Shown here piece after piece: positions 1-5,383 of a stretch of 5,383 bases of DNA. The notes below the pieces were generated by a model. The model saw only the letters and a list, made by a program, of their open reading frames with translations. It had not been told where the DNA came from and did no database searches. Every line of letters begins with the position of its first letter. Within the stretch, counting starts at the first letter, position 1. Location: the NCBI GenBank assembly GCA_024644775.1, contig JAHEHB010000378.1, forward strand, positions 1 through 5,383, in the 5' to 3' direction. This DNA is from Deltaproteobacteria bacterium. Its GTDB lineage: Bacteria; Desulfobacterota; Desulfobacteria; Desulfobacterales; SURF-15. Made by a program: the position numbers and the translations under genes.

Positions 1-1798
1 ATACCGCGGATTCAATTTGCCTGGCAATACGATCAGAGTATTCTAAATCCGGCCCTTCCGGCATGTCTAGATTAATATAAATGTTGGTAGGGTCAATATT
101 TGGAAAAAATTCGACCGGTTTTTCCAGTCCAATCTGATAAAACCAAATCATCGCCATTGCCACAAGCGATAAGAAAGACATCAAGACAACAGCCAAACGG
201 TGATTCAGCGCGCCGTTAAGCAGCTTGCGGTATCCCTTCAGCATTGGTCCTCGAACAGTGATGGGCGCTTCGCCGGCTTTTTGGATTTCATCCGCCGTGC
301 GCTTCATTCCGGTCATTCGACGGCCGAAAGGGAGACTCATAAATATTGCCGCCAGCGCAGGATTTATGACCATTGCGACAAACAGAGAGGATAACAGGGT
401 GATGATCACTGTTTTTGGCAGATAGATCATGAATTCCCCCATAACCCCCGGCCAATATAACATCGGAAAAAAGGCGGCAACTGTCGTCACGGTTGAGGCG
501 ATAACAGGCTGGGCAACCTCACCGGTAGCCATCACCGCAGCCCGAAGACGGGGTATCCCTTGTTCCATGTAACGAAAAATATTTTCAACAATGACAATGG
601 CGTTATCAACCAGCATACCCAAGGCAAGGGTCAAAGAAAACAGAACGACCATATTCAGTGTGATCCCGACTGCCTGCAACACCATAAATGATATAAACAT
701 GGAGAAAGGAATGGCCAGGCTGACCAAAATCGCATTTCGAACCCCCAAGACGAATAAAAGCACGACGATAACCAAGATCAATCCGGATACGATGTTATTT
801 TCTAAATCAGAAACCATCACCCGAATATCTTTGGATTGGTCCATTAGCTTGGTTATCAGGGTACCCGCAGGCCAGGTGTGTTTCCTCTCCTCTACGAGCC
901 GTTCTATTCGATCCGTGATGCTCAAAATATTTTCGCCGGCACGCTTTTTGACCATGATGTTAACTGCCTGCCGGCCGTTCAATCGTGCTCTTCCTTCTTC
1001 ATCCTTAAAACCGTCAATCACCCGTGCAACGTCTTTCAAATAGACCGGCAACCCCTGGTGCAGGCCGACAACGAGGTTGTAAACCTGCTCTGGACTGTCG
1101 AATTCACCGGGGACCCGAAGCTGAAATCTCCCATCTGCCATGCGGATCGCGCCACCCGATACATTTTGGTTCTCTTCCGCAATCACTTTTTGCAACCGGG
1201 TTATAGGGAAACCATAGTAGGCTAATTTTTGGGGATAGGGTTCAACCCGGATTTCACGCTCCAGGCCTCCTGTCACGTCAACCTCGAGAATGCCGGGTAT
1301 GGCCTCGATGTCTTCTTCCAGATCCTCTGCAATTTCTTTCAATCGAACCAAACCCACGGTTCCTGAGAGAGATAGCACCAGAATAGGCAACTCGGAAATA
1401 TTGACCTCGAACACTTCGGAATCGTCCTCTAAGTCAGTGGGTAGATCCGGTTTTGCCAGATCCACTTTGTCTTTGGTTTTGGTGAGAACCTCATCAATGT
1501 CGGTTCCAGCCACAAACTCAATGACGATGGAGCTTAAGCCTTCAGTGCTGGACGATTGGATCTTTTTGACCGATTCGAGTCCTTTAAGCTTCCTTTCGAT
1601 GGGGATGGTAATCTGTTGTTCAATATCTTCCGGTGCGACACCGGAGTAATCGGTTTTGACGAAAACGTAGGGAATGGTGATATCCGGAGCAGATTCCCGC
1701 GGTAGAGAAATGTAGGCGATCACCCCAAAAATGGTAATCACCACGGCCATTACGACAACACTAGTCCTTTTACGAACAGCTACCTCAGGAACGATCAT
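1..1798 (-). CDS. RND-family efflux transporter, inner-membrane pump subunit (HAE1/AcrB-like), 3' end off window
   Basis: This is the proton-driven inner-membrane pump of a tripartite efflux system. The frame is open from ATG at 1798-1796 to the left edge: 599 codons of an expected 1000-1050. Visible in order are TM1 (about residues 12-32), a long periplasmic porter region (33-335) starting with the typical ESAPDITIPYVFV and PEDIEQQITIPIE stretches, TM2-TM6 (about 336-485), a cytoplasmic linker (490-530), TM7 (about 533-553) and the start of the second periplasmic loop. TM4 carries the family GxxxD motif as GMLVDNAIVIVENI, with D398 at the proton-relay position. The second aspartate of AcrB (D408) is Asn here, as in many HAE1 and related pumps. 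The start codon overlaps the adaptor stop by 4 bp (ATGA) and has no strong Shine-Dalgarno sequence, which suggests translational coupling. The substrate cannot be told from sequence: drugs, lipophilic compounds or metabolites are all possible. The family call is very secure. Confidence 0.96.
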   Translation of the reverse strand, partial: MIVPEVAVRKRTSVVVMAVVITIFGVIAYISLPRESAPDITIPYVFVKTDYSGVAPEDIEQQITIPIERKLKGLESVKKIQSSSTEGLSSIVIEFVAGTDIDEVLTKTKDKVDLAKPDLPTDLEDDSEVFEVNISELPILVLSLSGTVGLVRLKEIAEDLEEDIEAIPGILEVDVTGGLEREIRVEPYPQKLAYYGFPITRLQKVIAEENQNVSGGAIRMADGRFQLRVPGEFDSPEQVYNLVVGLHQGLPVYLKDVARVIDGFKDEEGRARLNGRQAVNIMVKKRAGENILSITDRIERLVEERKHTWPAGTLITKLMDQSKDIRVMVSDLENNIVSGLILVIVVLLFVLGVRNAILVSLAIPFSMFISFMVLQAVGITLNMVVLFSLTLALGMLVDNAIVIVENIFRYMEQGIPRLRAAVMATGEVAQPVIASTVTTVAAFFPMLYWPGVMGEFMIYLPKTVIITLLSSLFVAMVINPALAAIFMSLPFGRRMTGMKRTADEIQKAGEAPITVRGPMLKGYRKLLNGALNHRLAVVLMSFLSLVAMAMIWFYQIGLEKPVEFFPNIDPTNIYINLDMPEGPDLEYSDRIARQIESAV

Positions 1799-2934
1799 GA
1801 CGCGAAGATTTCATCTGGACGGCTGACGTTTCGAATAACCTCGACGGATTGACCATCATCTAAAAACCGGTGCCCCACAACAACGACGCGCTCGCCGGGT
1901 CTTAACCCGGATTTTATCTGTGCTTGCCAATTAATCAGCACACCCAATTTCACGCGTCTTTTTTCAGCTTTACCGTCTTTTTCAATGTATACGAAGCGAT
2001 CTTCCCCCTGGGTGATAACGGCATAAAGGGGAACGGTCAACGCCTGATCATAGACTTTTTTTACCAGTTCCACCTGTGCGAACATACCCGGTAAAATCCG
2101 TTTATCCGGGTTGGGAACGACTAATTCAAGATCATAAAGCCGGGCTAAACTTCGAGGTTGACTTCCAAGAAAGATTCTTTCACCTTCGACCTTCCGTTTC
2201 TCTAAAGCCTCAATGATAACATCCGCCTTTTTAAGATCATGAACAGCGTCCACATCACTTTCCGGCACCCCGACGGTCACTTTAACCTTATCGATTTGAA
2301 GAATTTGGGCGACTTTAGAGTTCATATCGAGAAAGTCTCCGATCTTTGCCGATTGCTCATTGATAACCCCCTCAATTGGGGCAATGATGCGGGTGCGGCT
2401 AAAACCTAATTTTGCCTCTCTAAGTTGCGAGTTAAGCGTTTTCAACTGAGCGACCGCTTCATCCAGCCTGCTTTGGGCGGCAAAATTCTTTTTCGCCAAA
2501 CTCGAAATGCGATCGTGCTCGAGTTGCGCAAGTTCGTAGTTGGCTTCGATTCGAGCGATGTGGGAACGGTAATCACGATCATCAAGCTGAACCAGCATCT
2601 GTCCTTTCTTGACGTGTTGTCCCTCATCCACAGGAACCTTTACAACTTGCCCCTTCACTTCGGCTTTGATCCATAAATCCTCAAAGGGCTTAACCTCCCC
2701 CGGCAGGCTGATTCTATCCTCCAAACGGCGGGAGGTCATCGTCAGCGTGATCACTCGAATCCCAGGTGTCTCTTTTTTCATCGCTGCATTTTTGGCTTCC
2801 GCTAAACGACCCGATTCGACAACAAGATATTTGCCCATCACCACGATAAAACCCAATATAACGGCAACCATCATCCAGGGGATGATACTCCAGAAGATGC
2901 GAATCATTTTTACTTTGAAATTCGATGGTCTCAA
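1795..2934 (-). CDS. Efflux RND transporter periplasmic adaptor subunit (membrane fusion protein, HlyD/AcrA-like)
   Basis: This adaptor links an RND pump to an outer-membrane channel. The 379-residue protein has the usual family length. An N-terminal hydrophobic segment (about 14-34) without a lipobox cysteine suggests an uncleaved membrane anchor rather than a lipoprotein. There follow the first lipoyl half (about 91-118, GQVVKVPVDEGQHVKKGQ), an alpha-hairpin or coiled coil (about 123-178), the second lipoyl half (about 180-213, RTRIIAPIEGVINE), a beta-barrel domain (about 216-292, including LPGMFAQVEL) and a membrane-proximal domain (about 295-370, with GLRPGERVVVVG). The start is taken as TTG at 2934-2932, which has GAAGG 11 nt upstream (2950-2946). 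The in-frame ATG at 2907-2905 (Met10) lacks a Shine-Dalgarno sequence, but starting there would still keep the anchor. An in-frame stop at 2943-2941 rules out a longer form. The gene overlaps the downstream pump gene by 4 bp. It is probably transcribed from the promoter at 3089-3117. Confidence 0.95.
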   Translation of the reverse strand: MRPSNFKVKMIRIFWSIIPWMMVAVILGFIVVMGKYLVVESGRLAEAKNAAMKKETPGIRVITLTMTSRRLEDRISLPGEVKPFEDLWIKAEVKGQVVKVPVDEGQHVKKGQMLVQLDDRDYRSHIARIEANYELAQLEHDRISSLAKKNFAAQSRLDEAVAQLKTLNSQLREAKLGFSRTRIIAPIEGVINEQSAKIGDFLDMNSKVAQILQIDKVKVTVGVPESDVDAVHDLKKADVIIEALEKRKVEGERIFLGSQPRSLARLYDLELVVPNPDKRILPGMFAQVELVKKVYDQALTVPLYAVITQGEDRFVYIEKDGKAEKRRVKLGVLINWQAQIKSGLRPGERVVVVGHRFLDDGQSVEVIRNVSRPDEIFAS

Positions 2935-2966
2935 ATTAAATCACGCCTTCATTTTTATGATAGAAG

Positions 2967-3057
2967 GTTGATGGTTACGCAAAAAGTCGAAAAACACGTT
3001 CTTATTGGGGATTACGTCCGGCAGGACGGTTTTAGGACTTTTTACGAGTTTATCAAC
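2967..3057. repeat. 91-bp imperfect palindromic element in the leader of the efflux operon
   Basis: The two ends are imperfect inverted repeats of about 30 bp. The left end reads GTTGAT, 8 unmatched or partly matched bases, then AAAAAGTC and AAAAC. The reverse complement of the right end reads GTTGAT, a variable stretch, AAAAAGTC, then AAAAC. The centre holds a perfect 5-bp hairpin, CGTCC (3015-3019) and GGACG (3024-3028), around GGCA. It looks like a small dispersed, non-coding palindromic element of the REP/MITE kind. From memory, ends of the type GACTTTTT...ATCAA recur between genes of sulfate-reducing deltaproteobacteria, which I could not check. I see no convincing target-site duplication. 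It lies between the predicted transcription start and the TTG start of the adaptor gene, so it would be transcribed as a stem-loop. Confidence 0.75.
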
Positions 3058-3079
3058 GTTGAACCCTGAACCGCTCAAC
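3058..3079. promoter_or_regulatory. Small inverted repeat at the probable transcription start (possible operator)
   Basis: GTTGA (3058-3062) and TCAAC (3075-3079) form a perfect 5-bp inverted repeat with 12 bp between the arms. It starts about 10 bp downstream of the predicted -10 box of the pump promoter and directly abuts the 91-bp palindrome. The position would suit a repressor site. However, 5-bp arms occur often by chance, and no regulator gene is visible in the window. Confidence 0.25.
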
Positions 3080-3088
3080 CCAGGTATA

Positions 3089-3117
3089 AGTATCTCCTAT
3101 CTATCTCCCACTGTCAA
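3089..3117 (-). promoter_or_regulatory. Sigma70-type promoter for the adaptor-RND operon
   Basis: On the minus strand, a perfect -35 box TTGACA (3117-3112) is followed by a 17-bp spacer and the -10 box GATACT (3094-3089; 4 of 6 matches to TATAAT). A start near 3082 would give a leader of about 150 nt before the TTG at 2934 that includes the 91-bp palindrome. It is placed correctly between the tenA stop (3179) and the adaptor start and is the best promoter-like sequence I found in the gap. Predicted from sequence only. Confidence 0.6.
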
Positions 3118-3170
3118 ATACATCGAAGGATTCCAGACCATGTAGAAATAAGAAAAAATAAATTTGACAG
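3111..3170. repeat. Inverted repeat spanning the -35 box and the tenA 3' flank
   Basis: CTGTCAAAT (3111-3119) and ATTTGACAG (3162-3170) are a perfect 9-bp inverted repeat 42 bp apart. Just inside the arms, ATGTA/TACAT pairs as well: on the + strand the left arm continues as ACAT, while the right arm is interrupted by about 18 bp of A-rich sequence (about 3145-3162). The left arm contains the -35 box of the pump promoter. It could be a two-site operator, or a bulged stem in the 3' end of the tenA transcript. No U-tract follows the second arm, so it is not a standard intrinsic terminator. Confidence 0.45.
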
Positions 3171-3178
3171 AATCGGAC

Positions 3179-3862
3179 TTAGGATAAACCATGTGGCCAC
3201 ATTTCCATATTCCAGCTCATATCAAAAAAAAGATATTCAAACCTGGCGCTCAATATATAGAAACGCTGCAGCCGTTTTTTTGTCTCACGCGATGTTCCTT
3301 CGGCGTTTAAATTGGCCTTATCGATGAGCCAGTTTGCAAACGCAACAAATTCGTCAGATGAGTAGGTATCGATCCATTCCCGATAGAATGGATCTGCCGG
3401 CGGATTCTCTGTTTTAAGTCTTCGCCCGATTTCAGTATAGCCAACCGCACAGGGTAGCAGCACCGATAAAATATCGAGCATAGATCCTTCATAACATGTG
3501 CGGACCAGGAAATTCGTGTAGGCAGTGGTAATCATTGCAGGCTCTGTTTTTTCCAATTCTTTTGAGGGGATACCAACCTCAGCGCAGGTTTTGCGATGAA
3601 GCGCCATTTCCGTGTTTAAGGTCGCATCCAACAGAGTGGCAAAATAGCTCATATCTTCCAGTTGCTGGGCCTTTACCGAAGCCAACGCAAACACGCGGCT
3701 AAAATCAATAAGATAGATATAGTCTTGTTTTAGGAAAAATTCGTATCGCTCTCTAGAAAGGCTACCATCGCCGATACCTGTCACAAATGGGTGGGCAAAG
3801 ATGGTTTGCCACAATTCATCCGCATCATTACGTAGTGCTTTATAAAAATTCGAAACTGCCAT
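3179..3862 (-). CDS. tenA: TenA family aminopyrimidine aminohydrolase (thiaminase II)
   Basis: TenA proteins hydrolyse 4-amino-5-aminomethyl-2-methylpyrimidine, and less efficiently thiamin, to give the HMP pyrimidine for thiamin salvage. They are cytoplasmic all-helical enzymes. At 227 residues this has the family length and is complete. By alignment from memory with Bacillus TenA, the active-site set is intact: D47 and Y50 in KQDYIYLIDFSRVFA, Y115, nucleophile C138 in LLPCAVGYTEIG, Y142, Y167 and the C-terminal E209 in RFEYLFFDMSW. It is therefore the cysteine-bearing TenA_C type. The start is ATG at 3862-3860, with a strong purine-rich site (AAGGGGG, 3877-3871) 8 nt upstream. The stop is TAA at 3181-3179. 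No other thiamin gene and no recognisable TPP riboswitch lies in the window, and the gene stands alone between two palindromic elements, so its expression control is unclear. Confidence 0.93.
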   Translation of the reverse strand: MAVSNFYKALRNDADELWQTIFAHPFVTGIGDGSLSRERYEFFLKQDYIYLIDFSRVFALASVKAQQLEDMSYFATLLDATLNTEMALHRKTCAEVGIPSKELEKTEPAMITTAYTNFLVRTCYEGSMLDILSVLLPCAVGYTEIGRRLKTENPPADPFYREWIDTYSSDEFVAFANWLIDKANLNAEGTSRETKKRLQRFYILSARFEYLFFDMSWNMEMWPHGLS

Positions 3863-3870
3863 CTCGTCCG

Positions 3871-3877
3871 CCCCCTT
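3871..3877 (-). promoter_or_regulatory. Ribosome binding site of tenA
   Basis: AAGGGGG on the minus strand ends 8 nt before the tenA ATG. It fixes the start choice. It lies just outside the MITE-like element (3888-4029), which ends 10 bp further upstream, so the insertion left the translation signal intact. Confidence 0.7.
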
Positions 3878-3887
3878 TTCTTAGATA

Positions 3888-4029
3888 GTGCCCATCCAGA
3901 AATGGCCAATTTACGCAATATCGGCGTTGGGCTCCGAATTTTAATCCTCAAAATACTCAATGTATTCCTGTGGTTAAAATTCTCGCCCGCCTTGATCTTG
4001 CGAAAATTTTCTCATCCCTGGACGGACAC
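3888..4029. mobile_element. 142-bp MITE-like fold-back element with TAGATA target duplication
   Basis: The element begins GTGCCCATCCAG and ends CTGGACGGACAC, giving 12-bp terminal inverted repeats with two mismatches. The symmetry runs nearly the whole length: arm 3888-3947 pairs with 3972-4029 with small gaps. Conserved blocks include CGCAA.ATC, GGCG, GGGC or GGC, and GAATTTTAA towards the centre. The loop contains its own perfect hairpin, AATAC (3952-3956) and GTATT (3962-3966). TAGATA directly repeats at 3882-3887 and 4030-4035, exactly at both ends, as expected of a target-site duplication. There is no coding capacity, so it would need a transposase in trans; I cannot assign the IS family. 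It fills most of the gap between the M16 gene and tenA. From memory similar palindromic repeats occur in Desulfobacterota, unverified. Confidence 0.8.
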
Positions 4030-4042
4030 TAGATAGTTAAAT

Positions 4043-5383
4043 CTAACGCAACGCCATTTCCCGGAACGGAAGCCCCAAATCAGCCGCCAGTGCCTTTAAA
4101 TCTTCCTCCAAAGTTAATTCTTTACCGTCTTTTTTTACCCGAATGGTCTTATCGGCTACAATAAAGATCTGGAGTTTTTTTGGGATAAAAAATTTTCGAG
4201 CCAACGCTTTAAGTTCTTCTCTTGAGGCATTCATATAGGCTTCCTGGATGGTATCGAGTGTGTCCAAAGGCTCCTTCCGAAGAAAATAGCGGCCATACAC
4301 CTCGACAAGTTGAAATGGCGTATCGACATTGAAGACAAAACTATTGAGCGTGTCGAGCCGCTTCAATTCAAGCTCCTTTTCAGGGACATCTGAATGAAGC
4401 GATGTCATGATTCGAATGGTTTCAGCGATCGATTGACCGGTCTTGTCCCCCTTGCATCCGATGTATCCGATCAGTATACCTGCTTTCCATTTGTATATTT
4501 GATAAAAACCCGTGGAATAAACAAGTCCCAGATCGTCCCGCAGGCGCTTGTATAGGAGAGAATCGTTACCACCGAACATACTCATTAGAAGGCTGATTTT
4601 CCAATAGTCCGGATGGGTCCGTTTTACGCTGGGCAAGCTCAAGCTGATCTGTGATTGAACTTGGCCCGGTTTGTGGATGAGGGTGAGAACAGAAGCGGTT
4701 TCCTCTGGTTCGGCGAGGTCGCGTTGAGGCGGATCGTTTCGGGGAAAGCTCTTAATGAAGTCTTTTAACCCATCAAAAACACGGTTCTTTTCGATGTCTC
4801 CCGAAATGGCGATCACCATATTTTTCGGCACAAAATAGGTGTCTATAAACTGCTTGAGGTCGGCTTCGGAGAGGGTCGGAATGGTTTGTACACCCAACAG
4901 AGGGTCGCGACCATACGGATGGCCTTTAAAACGCCAGATCTCGGCTTCTCTCATGACAACCGTCTGTCCATCTTCACCTTCACGCTTGAGTGACGTTACA
5001 ACCTGTTGTTTGGTGATGTCAAGAATTCGGGGATCAAATCGCGGTCGGGTCAGAATTTCTTTGAGCAGGGCGACTCCTTTTTCCCAGTCTTCCTTCAATA
5101 CGGAAAGATGAACCTCGGTATCTTCTTTTCGAATTGAAACCGAAATCTTTACGGCGCTTTCGTCCAATACCATCGCAAGCTCAGATGGAGAATGGGTTTC
5201 AGTCCCGCCGCGAATCAGCATTTGATCCAATATATCGGTGAGGCCGGTCTTAGATGCCGGGACATCGACGGATCCTGCTTTGATAAGAACGGACAAATCG
5301 ATAAAAGGAAGGCTTGGGTCCGGTAAAAAAAATATCGGTACATCCTCGAGGGTTAGATGGTCTGCCGTTGGATAGTCTATTTT
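4043..5383 (-). CDS. M16-family (insulinase-like) peptidase subunit, probably non-catalytic; 5' end off window
   Basis: The frame is open from the right edge to TAG at 4045-4043, giving 446 residues. The TTG at 5296 is internal: the codons before it encode HLTLEDVPIFFLPDPSLPFIDL, the usual first strand of an M16 domain, so the true start lies upstream. Only a short N-terminus and perhaps a signal peptide are missing. The two M16 halves are visible: the N-domain (to about residue 215) and the C-domain (about 230-440), which contains the family motif KRLRDDLGLVYSTG (about 279-292). In place of the zinc motif HxxEH the protein has D50-I-L-D53-Q54 within GLTDILDQML, so all three catalytic or zinc residues are lost. 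In two-subunit bacterial M16 peptidases such a protein is the non-catalytic partner, which retains an Arg/Tyr pair in the C-domain motif (here R282 and Y289 are candidates). It probably acts in the cell envelope with an active subunit encoded upstream; its substrate is unknown. Confidence 0.9.
   Translation of the reverse strand, partial: KIDYPTADHLTLEDVPIFFLPDPSLPFIDLSVLIKAGSVDVPASKTGLTDILDQMLIRGGTETHSPSELAMVLDESAVKISVSIRKEDTEVHLSVLKEDWEKGVALLKEILTRPRFDPRILDITKQQVVTSLKREGEDGQTVVMREAEIWRFKGHPYGRDPLLGVQTIPTLSEADLKQFIDTYFVPKNMVIAISGDIEKNRVFDGLKDFIKSFPRNDPPQRDLAEPEETASVLTLIHKPGQVQSQISLSLPSVKRTHPDYWKISLLMSMFGGNDSLLYKRLRDDLGLVYSTGFYQIYKWKAGILIGYIGCKGDKTGQSIAETIRIMTSLHSDVPEKELELKRLDTLNSFVFNVDTPFQLVEVYGRYFLRKEPLDTLDTIQEAYMNASREELKALARKFFIPKKLQIFIVADKTIRVKKDGKELTLEEDLKALAADLGLPFREMALR

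Noticed and set aside
591..1649. Plus-strand open frames at 591-1043, 878-1225 and 1290-1649
   Set aside because: They lie opposite the RND gene, encode low-complexity Ser/Thr-rich or unfamiliar sequence, and the minus-strand frame gives an unmistakable conserved protein.
3088..3105. Short GATAGATAGGAGATA tandem motif in the promoter spacer
   Set aside because: Only two to three GATA units; too short to be called a tandem repeat and fully explained as promoter spacer.
3120..3178. Intrinsic terminator after tenA
   Set aside because: The transcript has a U-rich stretch (about 3145-3165) soon after the stop, but no GC-rich hairpin immediately precedes it; the 3111-3170 inverted repeat has the U-rich tract inside the loop rather than after the stem.
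3863..3910. Promoter for tenA at the end of the MITE-like element (TTGGCC, 16 bp, TATCTA)
   Set aside because: The match to both boxes is poor, and the spacing is 16 bp. It is no better than expected by chance, so no promoter is called for tenA.
3863..4042. TPP riboswitch upstream of tenA
   Set aside because: The conserved CTGAGA and the pyrimidine-binding stem sequences of the THI element are absent. The structure here is a nearly full-length palindrome with flanking direct repeats.
5294..5296. TTG at 5296 as the start of the M16 gene
   Set aside because: The same frame continues to the right edge and encodes conserved M16 N-terminal sequence (FFLPDPSLPFIDL), so this TTG is an internal leucine codon.

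Overview
All four genes in this window lie on the minus strand. In transcription order, from right to left, they are: an M16-family peptidase-like subunit whose 5' end is off the right edge; a TenA-type aminopyrimidine aminohydrolase (thiaminase II); a periplasmic adaptor (membrane fusion protein) of a tripartite efflux pump; and the first 599 codons of an RND (HAE1/AcrB-like) inner-membrane transporter that runs off the left edge. The pump implies a Gram-negative host with two membranes. Base composition, protein style and the small palindromic intergenic elements remind me of Desulfobacterota (sulfate-reducing deltaproteobacteria), but this is an impression without a database search.

Region by region. 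Positions 1-1798 hold the RND transporter, overlapping by 4 bp (ATGA) the adaptor gene at 1795-2934, so the two form a translationally coupled operon. The 244-bp gap 2935-3178 is dense: a good sigma70-type promoter pointing at the pump operon (-35 TTGACA at 3117-3112, 17-bp spacer, -10 GATACT at 3094-3089), a split inverted repeat around the -35 box, a small inverted repeat at the probable transcription start, and a 91-bp imperfect palindrome (2967-3057) that would sit in the 5' leader of the pump mRNA. tenA is at 3179-3862. The 180-bp gap 3863-4042 is mostly a 142-bp fold-back element (3888-4029) with 12-bp terminal inverted repeats, flanked by TAGATA direct repeats that look like a target-site duplication: a MITE-like insertion between tenA and the M16 gene. 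The M16 gene fills 4043 to the right edge.

How the genes relate. The adaptor and RND protein clearly work together as two of three parts of an efflux pump; no TolC-like outer-membrane gene is visible. tenA (thiamin-pyrimidine salvage) and the M16 protein have no evident functional link to the pump. The M16 protein has lost the HxxEH zinc motif and is probably the non-catalytic partner of an active M16 subunit that should be encoded just upstream, outside the window.

I see no wholly new system. The points most worth a second look are the MITE-like element with its apparent target-site duplication, the palindrome in the pump leader, and the degenerate M16 active site.
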